Origin: Acidobacteriota bacterium
Lineage (GTDB): Bacteria; Acidobacteriota; Thermoanaerobaculia; Thermoanaerobaculales; Sulfomarinibacteraceae
Direction of reading: 5' to 3'
DNA length: 46,901 bases
Assembly: GCA_024641545.1 (NCBI GenBank)
Contig: JAHECW010000019.1
Coordinates: 1 to 46,901 of the forward strand
Both the position numbers and the translations under genes were made by a program. Position 1 is the stretch's first letter. Every line of letters begins with the position of its first letter. Shown here one piece after another: positions 16,139 through 24,041 of this stretch. The notes under the pieces were generated by a model, which was not told the origin of the DNA, ran no database searches, and saw only the letters and a list, made by a program, of their open reading frames with translations.

Positions 16139-17493
16139 AAGCTCGGGTCCCGCACACCTTCGCCCTCCTCTTCGGTCTGATCGTCCTCGCCGCGGTCGCC
16201 ACTCATTTCGTCCCGGCCGGGACCTTCGACCGCGTCGAGCTCCAGGGTCGCGAGGTCGTCGAACCGAACTCCTTCCACCACGTCGAGGCCAACCCGGCTG
16301 GGGTCACGGAGGTCTTTCTGGCCTTCCCGAAGGGTCTGCTGGAAACCGCCCACATCGTCTTCTACATCTTCCTCATCGGCGGTGCCTTCAGCGTCGTCAA
16401 CGCCACCGGCGCCATCGAGGCCATGATCCACGGCGTCGTCCGCGCCTGCCGGGGCAACGGCGAAGTGGTGATCGCGGTCCTCGTCGTACTTTTCTCGCTC
16501 GGCGGCGCCACCATCGGCATGGCCGAGGAGACCCTCGTCTTCCTGCCCGCGCTGGTGGTGCTGGCCAGGCGGTTGGGCTACAACGAGATCACCGCCGGCG
16601 CCATCGGGTTGGTCGGCGCCGGGGCCGGTTTCGCCGGCGCGTTCCTCAACCCGTTCACGGTCGGCGTAGCGCAGGACATCGCCGGTCTGCCGGTGTTCTC
16701 GGGGATCGGTTTCAGACTCGTGGTGTGGGCGGTCCTGACGACCATCACCGTGGTCTACATCGTTCTCTGGTCGCGCCGCCGGCGAACCGAGCCGACGACC
16801 GACGATCACCCGTCAGCGCAGAATCCGGCGGGTTCGTCGTCGTTGGGCCCGAGGAAGTGGTCGGTGCTGCTGGTGCTGCTCGCCGCGTTGGCCGCCGTCG
16901 TGGTCGGCGCCATGAGCTGGGGGTGGGGGATCTTCGAACTCTCGGGGCTCTTCGTCGGCGTCGCCATCCTCGCCGGCCTGCTCGGCGGTCTCGGCGCCAA
17001 CGGCACCGCCGAGCGCTTTGTCGAAGGCGCCGCCGCCATCGCCGGCGGGGCCCTGGTCGTCGGTCTCGCCCGCGGCGTGCTCGTCATCTTCGAAGCCTCG
17101 AGCGTCACCGACACGATCCTATACGCCATGGCGTCGGCGGTGCAGAACCTGCCGGCCGACATCAGCATCGCCGGGATCTACGGCATCCAGGTGCTGCTCA
17201 ACTTCCTGGTCCCGTCCGGCAGCGGCCAGGCGGCGCTGTCGATCCCGATTCTGGCGCCGCTCGCCGATCTCGTCGGTGTGACCCGGCAGACCACCGTCCT
17301 GGCGTACCAGTTCGGCGACGGCTTCACCAACGTCTTCACCCCCACCCAGGGCTACTTCATGGCCGGTCTCGCCCTCATCAAGGTCTCCTGGGAGGACTGG
17401 GTGAAGTTCATCTGGCCGTTGCAGTGCATGTGGATCGGGACCGGCCTGGTCCTGCTGCTGATCTCGCACTGGATGAACTGGGGCCCGTTCTGA
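16135..17493 (+). CDS. YfcC/DcuC-family membrane carrier
   Basis: A 452-residue integral membrane protein with about 12 hydrophobic segments, of the C4-dicarboxylate anaerobic carrier superfamily, YfcC branch. Visible family features are the start PHTFALLFGLIVLAAVATHFVPAG, the SLGGATIGMAEETLVFLPAL segment with its buried acidic residue, NPFTVGVAQDIAGLP, VPSGSGQAALSIPILAPLADL and QFGDGFTNVFTPTQGYFMAG. Members are proposed to move peptides, amino acids such as arginine, or dicarboxylates, and few are characterised. It overlaps the preceding M20 deacylase by four bases, which ties it to import of a substrate deacylated inside the cell. A soluble loop of about 30 residues near position 215-245 separates the two halves. 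Confidence 0.9.
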   Translation: MKARVPHTFALLFGLIVLAAVATHFVPAGTFDRVELQGREVVEPNSFHHVEANPAGVTEVFLAFPKGLLETAHIVFYIFLIGGAFSVVNATGAIEAMIHGVVRACRGNGEVVIAVLVVLFSLGGATIGMAEETLVFLPALVVLARRLGYNEITAGAIGLVGAGAGFAGAFLNPFTVGVAQDIAGLPVFSGIGFRLVVWAVLTTITVVYIVLWSRRRRTEPTTDDHPSAQNPAGSSSLGPRKWSVLLVLLAALAAVVVGAMSWGWGIFELSGLFVGVAILAGLLGGLGANGTAERFVEGAAAIAGGALVVGLARGVLVIFEASSVTDTILYAMASAVQNLPADISIAGIYGIQVLLNFLVPSGSGQAALSIPILAPLADLVGVTRQTTVLAYQFGDGFTNVFTPTQGYFMAGLALIKVSWEDWVKFIWPLQCMWIGTGLVLLLISHWMNWGPF

Positions 17494-17518
17494 ACCGACG
17501 CCCTCGGGCGACGATCGG

Positions 17519-19348
17519 TCAGCGGGGAATCACCGGCAGGACCAGCCGCGACGGGTGGTCCGTATCGTGGTGAATCCGGATTTCCGCCGTCGCCATCTCG
17601 GACGAGAACGCCTCGGACCCCCCGGTGTGGAGATTCCGCGAAAAGTGCGGGAAGAAGGATCCGGTCACGAGGATCCGTAGCCGGTGCCCGGCAAGGAACA
17701 CCTGACTCGTGAGCAGACGGTCGAACTTCAGCTCGTAGATCTCGCCGAGTTCGAGTAGCTCGCGTCCACGGCTCGGGTCCCGCAGACTGGCGCGCTGGAC
17801 ATCCGCACCCGGGCTCATGAGGTTGAAGGCCGCCCCGTCGGGACCGACGTCGAGGATCTTGACCCAGAGATCGGCGTCCGGCCGGTCGCAGGAGAAGAAG
17901 ATCTCGGCATTGATGGCGCCGGTGATCTCGGTGTCCGCGGCGAAGGGCTCGGTCTCGAACACGAGGACGTCCGCGGCGGCGCCGAGACCGCTGTAGTCGT
18001 GCGGCCCGAAAACCTCGTAGGGGTCCCGGGTCGGCGTCGCCGGATCGGAGCGGAAGGCGCTCGGCGCCGTAGCCGCCGGCGGCGGCGCGGGCGAAAGCCC
18101 CCCGTTCGTCCCGGACCCGACGCTCGGGGTCAGGTATCGGGTTTCCGCGACGCTCGTGGGCGGCGGCCAGGCCGGCTCGTCGCGCCAGCGGTTCTCGCCC
18201 ATGACGAAGATCCGAACCGGCGCCTCGCGGTCGTCGTCGCTGTCGATGCCGCGGAGGTGGCGGTCCATCCAGCGCAGGATCAGATCGTCGTAGTCGATCG
18301 CCGCCTCGGGTCCGAAGTCCCGGTCGCCGGTCCGGCGACGTCCGACCGAGGCCACGCCGTGGACCCACGGGCCGATGACCAGCGCGGTCCTCGGATCGGC
18401 CTCGCCGACCCGGCTCGCGAGCAGACCGGAGAAGTTCGTCGTCGCCCCTTCCGGGCCGTAGAACTCGTCGTACCAACCCGACAGGTTGAGCACCGCGGCG
18501 TGAACGCGGTCGTAGCGGCCGGGCAGCTCGGCCCAGTCCCACCAAGGGTCCTCGGGCGGGTGGCGGAGCCACTCGGTGTAGAACGGCGCGGTCTGCTCGA
18601 AGTCGGGCAGCGACGCCAACGGCAGGAAGTTCCGCAGCTTCTCGGCGACCAGCGGCCACTCGGCGCCGGCCTCGTTCTCGGTCACCGGCCCGGCCAGCCC
18701 GAGCCGGCGGCGGGTGTCCGGCACGATGGAGTTGGAAACCCAGGACAGCCAGGAGAGGTCCCAGACCCCGTTGCTGTAGAAGAACCTCCGCGGCGAGGAA
18801 AAGGTCATGGCGGGAACCATCGCCTCGAGGTGTGGCGGGCCCTCGAGGGCGGCCAACCACTGGACGGCGCCGGGGTAGGACAGCCCGAAGGTCCCGACCG
18901 ACCCGTTCGACCACGGTTGCCCGGCCGCCCACTCGATGGTGTCGAAGCCGTCGCGGCCCTCGTTGAAATAAGGGAAGAACTCACCGTCGGAGGCATAACG
19001 GCCCCGGACATCCTGGATCACCACCGCGTAGCCGCGCTCGACCGCGCGCAGGTGGGTCTCATACCAGATCTCGGTGTCGTCCTTGCCGTAGGGCGTCCGA
19101 TAGACCAGAGTCGGGAACGGTCCGTCCGTCGCCGGACGCCAGACGTTGGCCCGCAGGACGACCCCGTCCCGCATCGGCACGGCGACGTTGTGCTCCACCA
19201 CCGGCGGATCGGGACCGGCCACGGCGCACGCCGCGGCGAGACCGGTCAACACGATCGCGAGCAACGCCACCCACCCCCGCGCGACGAGCCTGGGGTCCCG
19301 CGATCCCCGGCCAACATCAGCGAGGCGGGAAACGACATCAATACCCAT
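17519..19348 (-). CDS. Exported CocE/NonD-family (S15) alpha/beta-hydrolase
   Basis: A 609-residue hydrolase of the X-Pro dipeptidyl-peptidase/cocaine-esterase family, acting on esters or amides. The ATG at 19348 has GGAGG six bases upstream. A hydrophobic segment at about 26-42 ending in AAAC41 is a signal peptide, possibly lipoprotein type though the lipobox is imperfect. The catalytic triad is visible: S157 in GLSYPG, D294 in GWYDEF and H330 in GPWVHG. The oxyanion tyrosine is probably in VYRTPYGK, and a C-terminal jelly-roll (about 400-600) follows. A Pro/Ala-rich linker near 405-425 may be flexible. It converges on the YfcC gene. Another family member lies at 34130-36127 with low similarity, so the two differ in substrate. 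Confidence 0.88.
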   Translation of the reverse strand: MGIDVVSRLADVGRGSRDPRLVARGWVALLAIVLTGLAAACAVAGPDPPVVEHNVAVPMRDGVVLRANVWRPATDGPFPTLVYRTPYGKDDTEIWYETHLRAVERGYAVVIQDVRGRYASDGEFFPYFNEGRDGFDTIEWAAGQPWSNGSVGTFGLSYPGAVQWLAALEGPPHLEAMVPAMTFSSPRRFFYSNGVWDLSWLSWVSNSIVPDTRRRLGLAGPVTENEAGAEWPLVAEKLRNFLPLASLPDFEQTAPFYTEWLRHPPEDPWWDWAELPGRYDRVHAAVLNLSGWYDEFYGPEGATTNFSGLLASRVGEADPRTALVIGPWVHGVASVGRRRTGDRDFGPEAAIDYDDLILRWMDRHLRGIDSDDDREAPVRIFVMGENRWRDEPAWPPPTSVAETRYLTPSVGSGTNGGLSPAPPPAATAPSAFRSDPATPTRDPYEVFGPHDYSGLGAAADVLVFETEPFAADTEITGAINAEIFFSCDRPDADLWVKILDVGPDGAAFNLMSPGADVQRASLRDPSRGRELLELGEIYELKFDRLLTSQVFLAGHRLRILVTGSFFPHFSRNLHTGGSEAFSSEMATAEIRIHHDTDHPSRLVLPVIPR

Positions 19349-19427
19349 CAGCTGCCTCCGTGAACCGCGATTATAGCCCGCCGGACGCACCGCGGCGTGC
19401 CCCGCGGTGTGACCGACGCGGTGCGCG

Positions 19428-19436
19428 TGCTAGCCT
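19428..19436 (+). promoter_or_regulatory. Candidate extended -10 element (TGCTAGCCT) before the AbgB-like gene
   Basis: TGC-TAGCCT followed by CG lies 80 bp before the ATG at 19516. Near-identical TGCTA elements precede the genes at 26665, 36418 and 46805. A GTGACC hexamer 16 bp upstream is a weak -35 candidate. Support comes from recurrence only. Confidence 0.35.
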
Positions 19437-19515
19437 CGATTGGATGACCGACACGCTCTCCCCACCGCCGATCCGGCGCCCAAACCGCAACCGACCCGCC
19501 AGGAGAATTTCCACC

Positions 19516-20955
19516 ATGATGAAAGCTCTGCGTCTCGCATGCCTCGCGTCCGCGCTCTTCGCCGCCGTACCGAGCGTCGCCGGCGATCTCCAGTCGACCA
19601 GGCAGGCGGCCGTCGCCGCCATCGACGCTCACCGAGGGGAGCTCGTCGGGCTCGCCGACCGGATCTGGGCCTTCGCCGAGCCCGCGCTGAAGGAGACCCG
19701 CTCGGCAGCGGTTCTCGCGGACTACGCGGAAGCCCAGGGTTTCGTCGTCGAACGGGGCGTCGCCGGGATGCCGACCGCCTTTGTCGCGAGTTTCGGCGAA
19801 GGCCGCCCGATCATCGGGGTCCTGGGTGAGTACGACGCGCTGCCCGGGATCTCGCAGCGGGCGCAGCCGACCATGGAACCCCTGGTGGCGGGAGCGGCCG
19901 GCCACGGCTGCGGTCACAATCTCCTGGGCACCGCCAGCCTCGGCGCCGCCCTGGCGATCAAGGAGCTCATCGCCGCCGGAACGCTCACAGGCACCGTGCG
20001 CTATTACGGCACACCCGCCGAGGAGACGGTCGGCGGCAAGCTCTTCATGGTGCGCGCCGGTCTCTTCGACGACCTCGACGCCGTCCTCGCCTGGCACCCC
20101 GACGTCGAGGTCGTGGCCGACACCCAGCCCAACCAGGCGGTTGTCGATTTCATCGTCGAGTTCGAGGGCCGCACGGCCCACGCCGCCTACGATCCGTGGA
20201 ACGGGCGCAGCGCCGCCGACGGGGCCGAGGTCTTCACCTTCGCGCTCAATCTGTTGCGCGAACACGTCAAACCGACGGTCCGCATGCACTACGTGGTCAC
20301 CGACGCGGGGGACGTCCCCAACGTGGTGCCCGCCTACGCCCGGGTCTGGTGCTGGCTGCGCGACGTCAACGCCACCGGCGTCAACCAGTTGCTCGAGCGG
20401 GCGCGGCACATCGCCGAGGGCGCGGCGCTCGCCACCGGCACCACTTCCCGCCTCACCGTGCAGTCAGGCAGCTGGGAGCTCCTGCTCAACATGGCCGGCG
20501 CCGAGCTCATCCACGACAACATGACCTGGTTGGGACCGATCGAGTTCACCGACGAGGAGCAGGAGTTCGCGCGTCAGATCCAGCGCGCGACCGACGCCGA
20601 GCCGGTCGGACTCAAGGGAGCGCCGAAGCCGTTGGACCTCGATCCCGAGGGCGTCGCCGGCGGCTCGACCGATGTCGGCGATGTCAGCTGGCGGGTGCCG
20701 ACCCTTCACTTTTCGGTGACCACGGCGCCCATCGGCGCGCCCTGGCACGCCTGGCCGGTGGTGGCCGCCGGCGGCATGTCCATCGGCCACAAGGGGATGA
20801 CCTACGCCGCCAAGACCATGGCCGCAACCATGGTCGACCTCTACACCGATCCGGCGAAGCTGGCCGCGGTCCGCCGGGAGTTCGAGGAGAAGACCAGCGG
20901 TGTCGAGTACGTGAGCTACCTGCCCGACGGCCCGCCGCCGGTCCCTGCGGACTGA
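19516..20955 (+). CDS. Exported AbgB-like M20 amidohydrolase
   Basis: A 479-residue metallo-amidohydrolase of the aminobenzoyl-glutamate utilisation B (AbgB) type, which splits amide bonds of folate-like or acyl amino acid compounds. The ATG at 19516 follows AGGAG; the protein starts with a Sec signal peptide (MMKALRLACLASALFAAVPSVAG), so unlike E. coli AbgB it is probably secreted to the periplasm. Family motifs are GVLGEYDALPGISQ, the metal-binding GHGCGHNLLG, GTPAEETVGGK with the catalytic Glu, AWHPD, and the lid sequence TAHAAYDPWNGRSAADG, all typical of AbgB rather than general M20. An AHAW...GHKGMTYAAKTM region closes the protein. It is transcribed alone and converges on another M20D gene. 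Confidence 0.88.
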   Translation: MMKALRLACLASALFAAVPSVAGDLQSTRQAAVAAIDAHRGELVGLADRIWAFAEPALKETRSAAVLADYAEAQGFVVERGVAGMPTAFVASFGEGRPIIGVLGEYDALPGISQRAQPTMEPLVAGAAGHGCGHNLLGTASLGAALAIKELIAAGTLTGTVRYYGTPAEETVGGKLFMVRAGLFDDLDAVLAWHPDVEVVADTQPNQAVVDFIVEFEGRTAHAAYDPWNGRSAADGAEVFTFALNLLREHVKPTVRMHYVVTDAGDVPNVVPAYARVWCWLRDVNATGVNQLLERARHIAEGAALATGTTSRLTVQSGSWELLLNMAGAELIHDNMTWLGPIEFTDEEQEFARQIQRATDAEPVGLKGAPKPLDLDPEGVAGGSTDVGDVSWRVPTLHFSVTTAPIGAPWHAWPVVAAGGMSIGHKGMTYAAKTMAATMVDLYTDPAKLAAVRREFEEKTSGVEYVSYLPDGPPPVPAD

Positions 20956-20962
20956 AATCCGC

Positions 20963-20993
20963 AGACCATCGTTCCGGCAAGGCCGGGTGGTCT
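20963..20993. other. Imperfect hairpin between convergent M20 genes
   Basis: AGACCA...CCGGC, loop AAG, GCCGG...TGGTCT forms a stem interrupted by an internal loop, between two convergent genes. Without a T run on either strand it is at best a weak bidirectional terminator. Confidence 0.3.
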
Positions 20994-21063
20994 GGAACTC
21001 TCGGCGTTCAGGTCCCGACCAACGTCGACATCGACGGCGAAGGCGGGGCGTCCAAGTTCAGGT

Positions 21064-22188
21064 TCAGCCCAGGCAGTCTTGGATCATCCTCGTGAACACC
21101 GCGGCGCCCAGCGGGATGAGCTCGTCCGGGAAATCGTAGGCCGGGTTGTGCAGCGCGGGCGTTTCCACTCCGGCTCCGATCCCAAAAAGAGCCCCCTCGG
21201 CGAGCGCGGTCAATCGTCCGAAGTCCTCGGACCACCGAAACGGCCCTTCCATGACCCGAAGAGATGCTCTGCCGGCGGCGCGGCAGACCACGGCCACCGC
21301 CCTGGGCGCGTTGACCGTGGCGCTGAACTCATCGCGGTAGGCAAGGTCGTGACGCAGACCGTGCCGGGCCGCGATCCTTCGCACCGAGGCTTCCAGGTGC
21401 TCGACCATCCGATCCAGGGTGTCGTCGGTCTCGCTGCGAAGGGTCGCCATCACCCGGGCGTCGCCCGGCGCCGTGCCGAATGCGTCGTCGGCGCCGAGGC
21501 GCGCGCCGACGACGGTGGCGAACGCGACCTCGTCGCCCGCTCGAACTCGTGCGGCCAGATCGTCGATCAGCTTCATGATCCGGCACATCGCCCGCGCCGG
21601 GCTGGTGCCGGCCTCCGGTTGCGCGGCATGGGATGGGGTTCCTTCGAGCGAAACGACCACCCCGCGGGACGCACAGCAGAAGGTGCCGGACCGAACCACG
21701 ATCGTGCCGAGCGGAAACCCGGGCAGGTTGTGGAGGGCGAAAACGAGGTCGGGTCTGATCTCGGGGTACCGGTTGTCCCGGATGACGGCTCCGGCGCCGC
21801 CGCCGTTTTCTTCAGCGGGTTGGTAGAGCAGCACCACTCGGCCCGTTGGCGGTCGCACCGCGGAGAGGCTCTCGCCGACGCGGGCGAGGATCGCCATGTG
21901 GCCGTCGTGACCGCACGCGTGCGACCTGCCGTCGAGGGTGGAGCGGTGCGCGGCCCGGCTCTGCTCCGCGATCGGCAACGCATCGAGCTCGCAGCGCAGC
22001 ATCACGGTCGGTCCCGCCTCTGCGCCAGAAAACACGACCGCCACGCCGTGCCCTCCCAGCCCGCGGATCACTTCGTCGGGCCGGAGGGGCTCGAAGAACC
22101 GGCAGATCCTGGCGGCGGTCTCGGACTCGGACCCGGAGAGCTCCGGGTGCCGGTGGAGCTCGCGACGGAGCTCGCCCGCCCCACTCAT
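21064..22188 (-). CDS. M20D-family amidohydrolase (HipO/AbgA-like)
   Basis: A 374-residue cytoplasmic enzyme of the hippurate hydrolase/IAA-amino acid hydrolase family, which cleaves N-acyl amino acids. The start is uncertain: an ATG at 22188 is used, while a GTG at 22200 is in frame and neither has a clear ribosome site. Motifs are LHRHPELSGSE at the N-terminus, the metal site SHACGHDGHMA, YQPAEENGGGA with the catalytic Glu, FALHNLPGFPLG (His), the lid PSHAAQPEAG, and the late ALHNPAYDFPDELIPLGA. No signal peptide is seen, so it would act on products taken into the cell. It is the only member of its small transcription unit facing the AbgB-like gene. Family assignment is secure, substrate unknown. 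Confidence 0.88.
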   Translation of the reverse strand: MSGAGELRRELHRHPELSGSESETAARICRFFEPLRPDEVIRGLGGHGVAVVFSGAEAGPTVMLRCELDALPIAEQSRAAHRSTLDGRSHACGHDGHMAILARVGESLSAVRPPTGRVVLLYQPAEENGGGAGAVIRDNRYPEIRPDLVFALHNLPGFPLGTIVVRSGTFCCASRGVVVSLEGTPSHAAQPEAGTSPARAMCRIMKLIDDLAARVRAGDEVAFATVVGARLGADDAFGTAPGDARVMATLRSETDDTLDRMVEHLEASVRRIAARHGLRHDLAYRDEFSATVNAPRAVAVVCRAAGRASLRVMEGPFRWSEDFGRLTALAEGALFGIGAGVETPALHNPAYDFPDELIPLGAAVFTRMIQDCLG

Positions 22189-22229
22189 CGGGGACCGCAC
22201 CCATGGGCGTCAGGCGCCGAGTTCATGAT

Positions 22230-24041
22230 CTACCCTTCGGAGGGCCCGCCGCCGCTGCCCGCGGACCGGGCGTCGAAGACCACCGCGCCGTCGAGGTGAG
22301 TCGCCTCGACCTGGATGCCGAGGATGGCCGACGCCTCGACCGCGAGCGGATCGCCGGTGAGAACCACCAGATCGGCCCGGCCGCCGACCGCCAGCGCGCC
22401 GCGTTGGGGCCCGCCCCCCCCCGCCGGCCAGAGCCGGGTCTGGATCCTCAGGCTGTCGATCCGGGAGAGCCGTTCGCCCGGCTGCCAGCCGTCCGCCGGC
22501 AGCCCGTTGCCGTTCTGCCGCGTGGTCGCGGCATAGAAGCCGAGCAGCGGCTGAGCCGGGGCGGTGAAGTAGTCGGAGCCGAACGCGAGATCCGCGCCGG
22601 CCGCCGCCATCCGGCCCAGGGCGTAAACCCGGTCGCTGTTGTCGACGCCGACCCGTGCGTCCTCCATGGCCAGCCCGTGATCATCCGGCGCCACGAAGTC
22701 GGGGTTGACCGCGAGCACGATCCCGAGCTCGGCGGCGCGGTCGAAGTCGTCCGGTTCCGCGTAGGAGAAATGCTCGATGCGCAGCCGTCCCGGCGCCAGC
22801 TGCGGCCGCTCGGCGAGGATCTCCGCATAGACGTCGAGGGCGAGCTCGACGGCGGCGTCGCCGATGGCGTGGGTCGCGACGTCGAAGCCCGCGTCGAGCG
22901 CCGCCTCGGCCTCCCGCCTGATCTCCTCCCGGCTCATCCTCTCGATCCCGTGGGTGGTGGGATCGTCGGCGTAGGGGTGCGACAGCCACGCGCCCCGGCT
23001 CCCGAGGGCGCCGTCGGCGAAGAGCTTGACGTGGGTGACGCCGATGCGCGGCGTCAGCTGCCGGTAGCGCGCCGGGTCGGCGGCGATCTGCGCCATCATC
23101 GGACTCGGCGCCGGGACCATCAGGTGAACGCGCAGCGGCAGCGGCGAGGCGAGGTCCGCCTCCACCAACAGCTCGAGGTAGCGCTCGAAATCGAGGCTCA
23201 GATCGACGATCCCCGGCAACCCGAGGAAGCCGGCGTCGAAGACCTCGGTGACGCCCTGGGCCGAGAGCGCCTCGGCCGCCAGGCGGAAGGCGCGCCGGAT
23301 CTCGGCCGGCGACGGCTCGGGCAGCACCGGCCGCAGCAGCTCGTTGGCACGCTCGAGGAGCACGCCGTCGGGGCTGCGGTCGCGGCTCCTCGCGATGACG
23401 CCGCCGGGAGGATCCGGGGTCCGGGCGTCGATGCCCGCCGCCCGCAGGGCCTCGCTGTTGGCCCAGCCGGCGTGGCCGTCGACCCGGGTGAAGAAGACCG
23501 GGTGCTCGGGCGCGGCGGCGGACAGCGCCTCGTGGCTCGGCAGCTCGCTCGCGCCCCAGGCGCCCTGGCTCCAGCTCTGACCGAGAATCCAGGTCCCGGC
23601 GGGAAGCTCCGACGCCCGCGACCGAACCTCGTCGCCGATCGCTCCCAGCGAGCCCAGACCCGCGAGGTCGACGAAGGTCGGCGACGGCTCGGCCCGGTAG
23701 AGCAGCGAAAAACCGAGGTTGAGCAGGTGGACGTGGTGATCGACGAATGCCGGGACCAGGACCCGACCGGCGAGATCGACATCGACGGTTTCGCGGCCGC
23801 GCAGCCGCTCGACCGACCCCCGGTCCCCCAGGGCGAGGATGACCCCGTTGCCGACGGCGATCGCCTCGACGCTCTCGGGCTCGCCCAGGGTCAGGATCGG
23901 ACCGCCGCTGATGATGAGGCCGGCGGCCGCCTGCTCGGGAGCTCCGACATCGCCGGTTCGCGCACACCCGCCGAGCAGCGGCAGGCAGGCCACGAGGACC
24001 GACACGAGCGAGATCTTCTTGAAACGACTGAGGTGCATCAT
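22230..24041 (-). CDS. YtcJ-like amidohydrolase-3 family lipoprotein
   Basis: A 603-residue metal-dependent hydrolase of the amidohydrolase 3 family. It starts with a lipoprotein signal (LVACLPLLGGC, acylated C26), so it is anchored to a membrane outside the cytoplasm. Metal ligands are expected in FVDHHVHL near residue 104 (H-x-H) and in HAIGDAAVE and IEHFSYAEPDD further on; HVKLFADGALGSRGAWL is a family hallmark including the bridging residue region. Its start overlaps the stop of the M16 protease gene, so both are cotranslated. Near the C-terminus the coding strand has nine consecutive G bases (22414-22422, glycine codons), a tract prone to slippage. Related enzymes hydrolyse cyclic amides or N-acyl compounds, but few are characterised. 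Confidence 0.87.
   Translation of the reverse strand: MMHLSRFKKISLVSVLVACLPLLGGCARTGDVGAPEQAAAGLIISGGPILTLGEPESVEAIAVGNGVILALGDRGSVERLRGRETVDVDLAGRVLVPAFVDHHVHLLNLGFSLLYRAEPSPTFVDLAGLGSLGAIGDEVRSRASELPAGTWILGQSWSQGAWGASELPSHEALSAAAPEHPVFFTRVDGHAGWANSEALRAAGIDARTPDPPGGVIARSRDRSPDGVLLERANELLRPVLPEPSPAEIRRAFRLAAEALSAQGVTEVFDAGFLGLPGIVDLSLDFERYLELLVEADLASPLPLRVHLMVPAPSPMMAQIAADPARYRQLTPRIGVTHVKLFADGALGSRGAWLSHPYADDPTTHGIERMSREEIRREAEAALDAGFDVATHAIGDAAVELALDVYAEILAERPQLAPGRLRIEHFSYAEPDDFDRAAELGIVLAVNPDFVAPDDHGLAMEDARVGVDNSDRVYALGRMAAAGADLAFGSDYFTAPAQPLLGFYAATTRQNGNGLPADGWQPGERLSRIDSLRIQTRLWPAGGGGPQRGALAVGGRADLVVLTGDPLAVEASAILGIQVEATHLDGAVVFDARSAGSGGGPSEG

Noticed and set aside
22414-22422. Phase-variable homopolymer in the YtcJ-like gene
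   Set aside because: Nine C bases encode three glycines in frame. A single sequence cannot show length variation, and the tract is near the gene end; noted only as slippage-prone.
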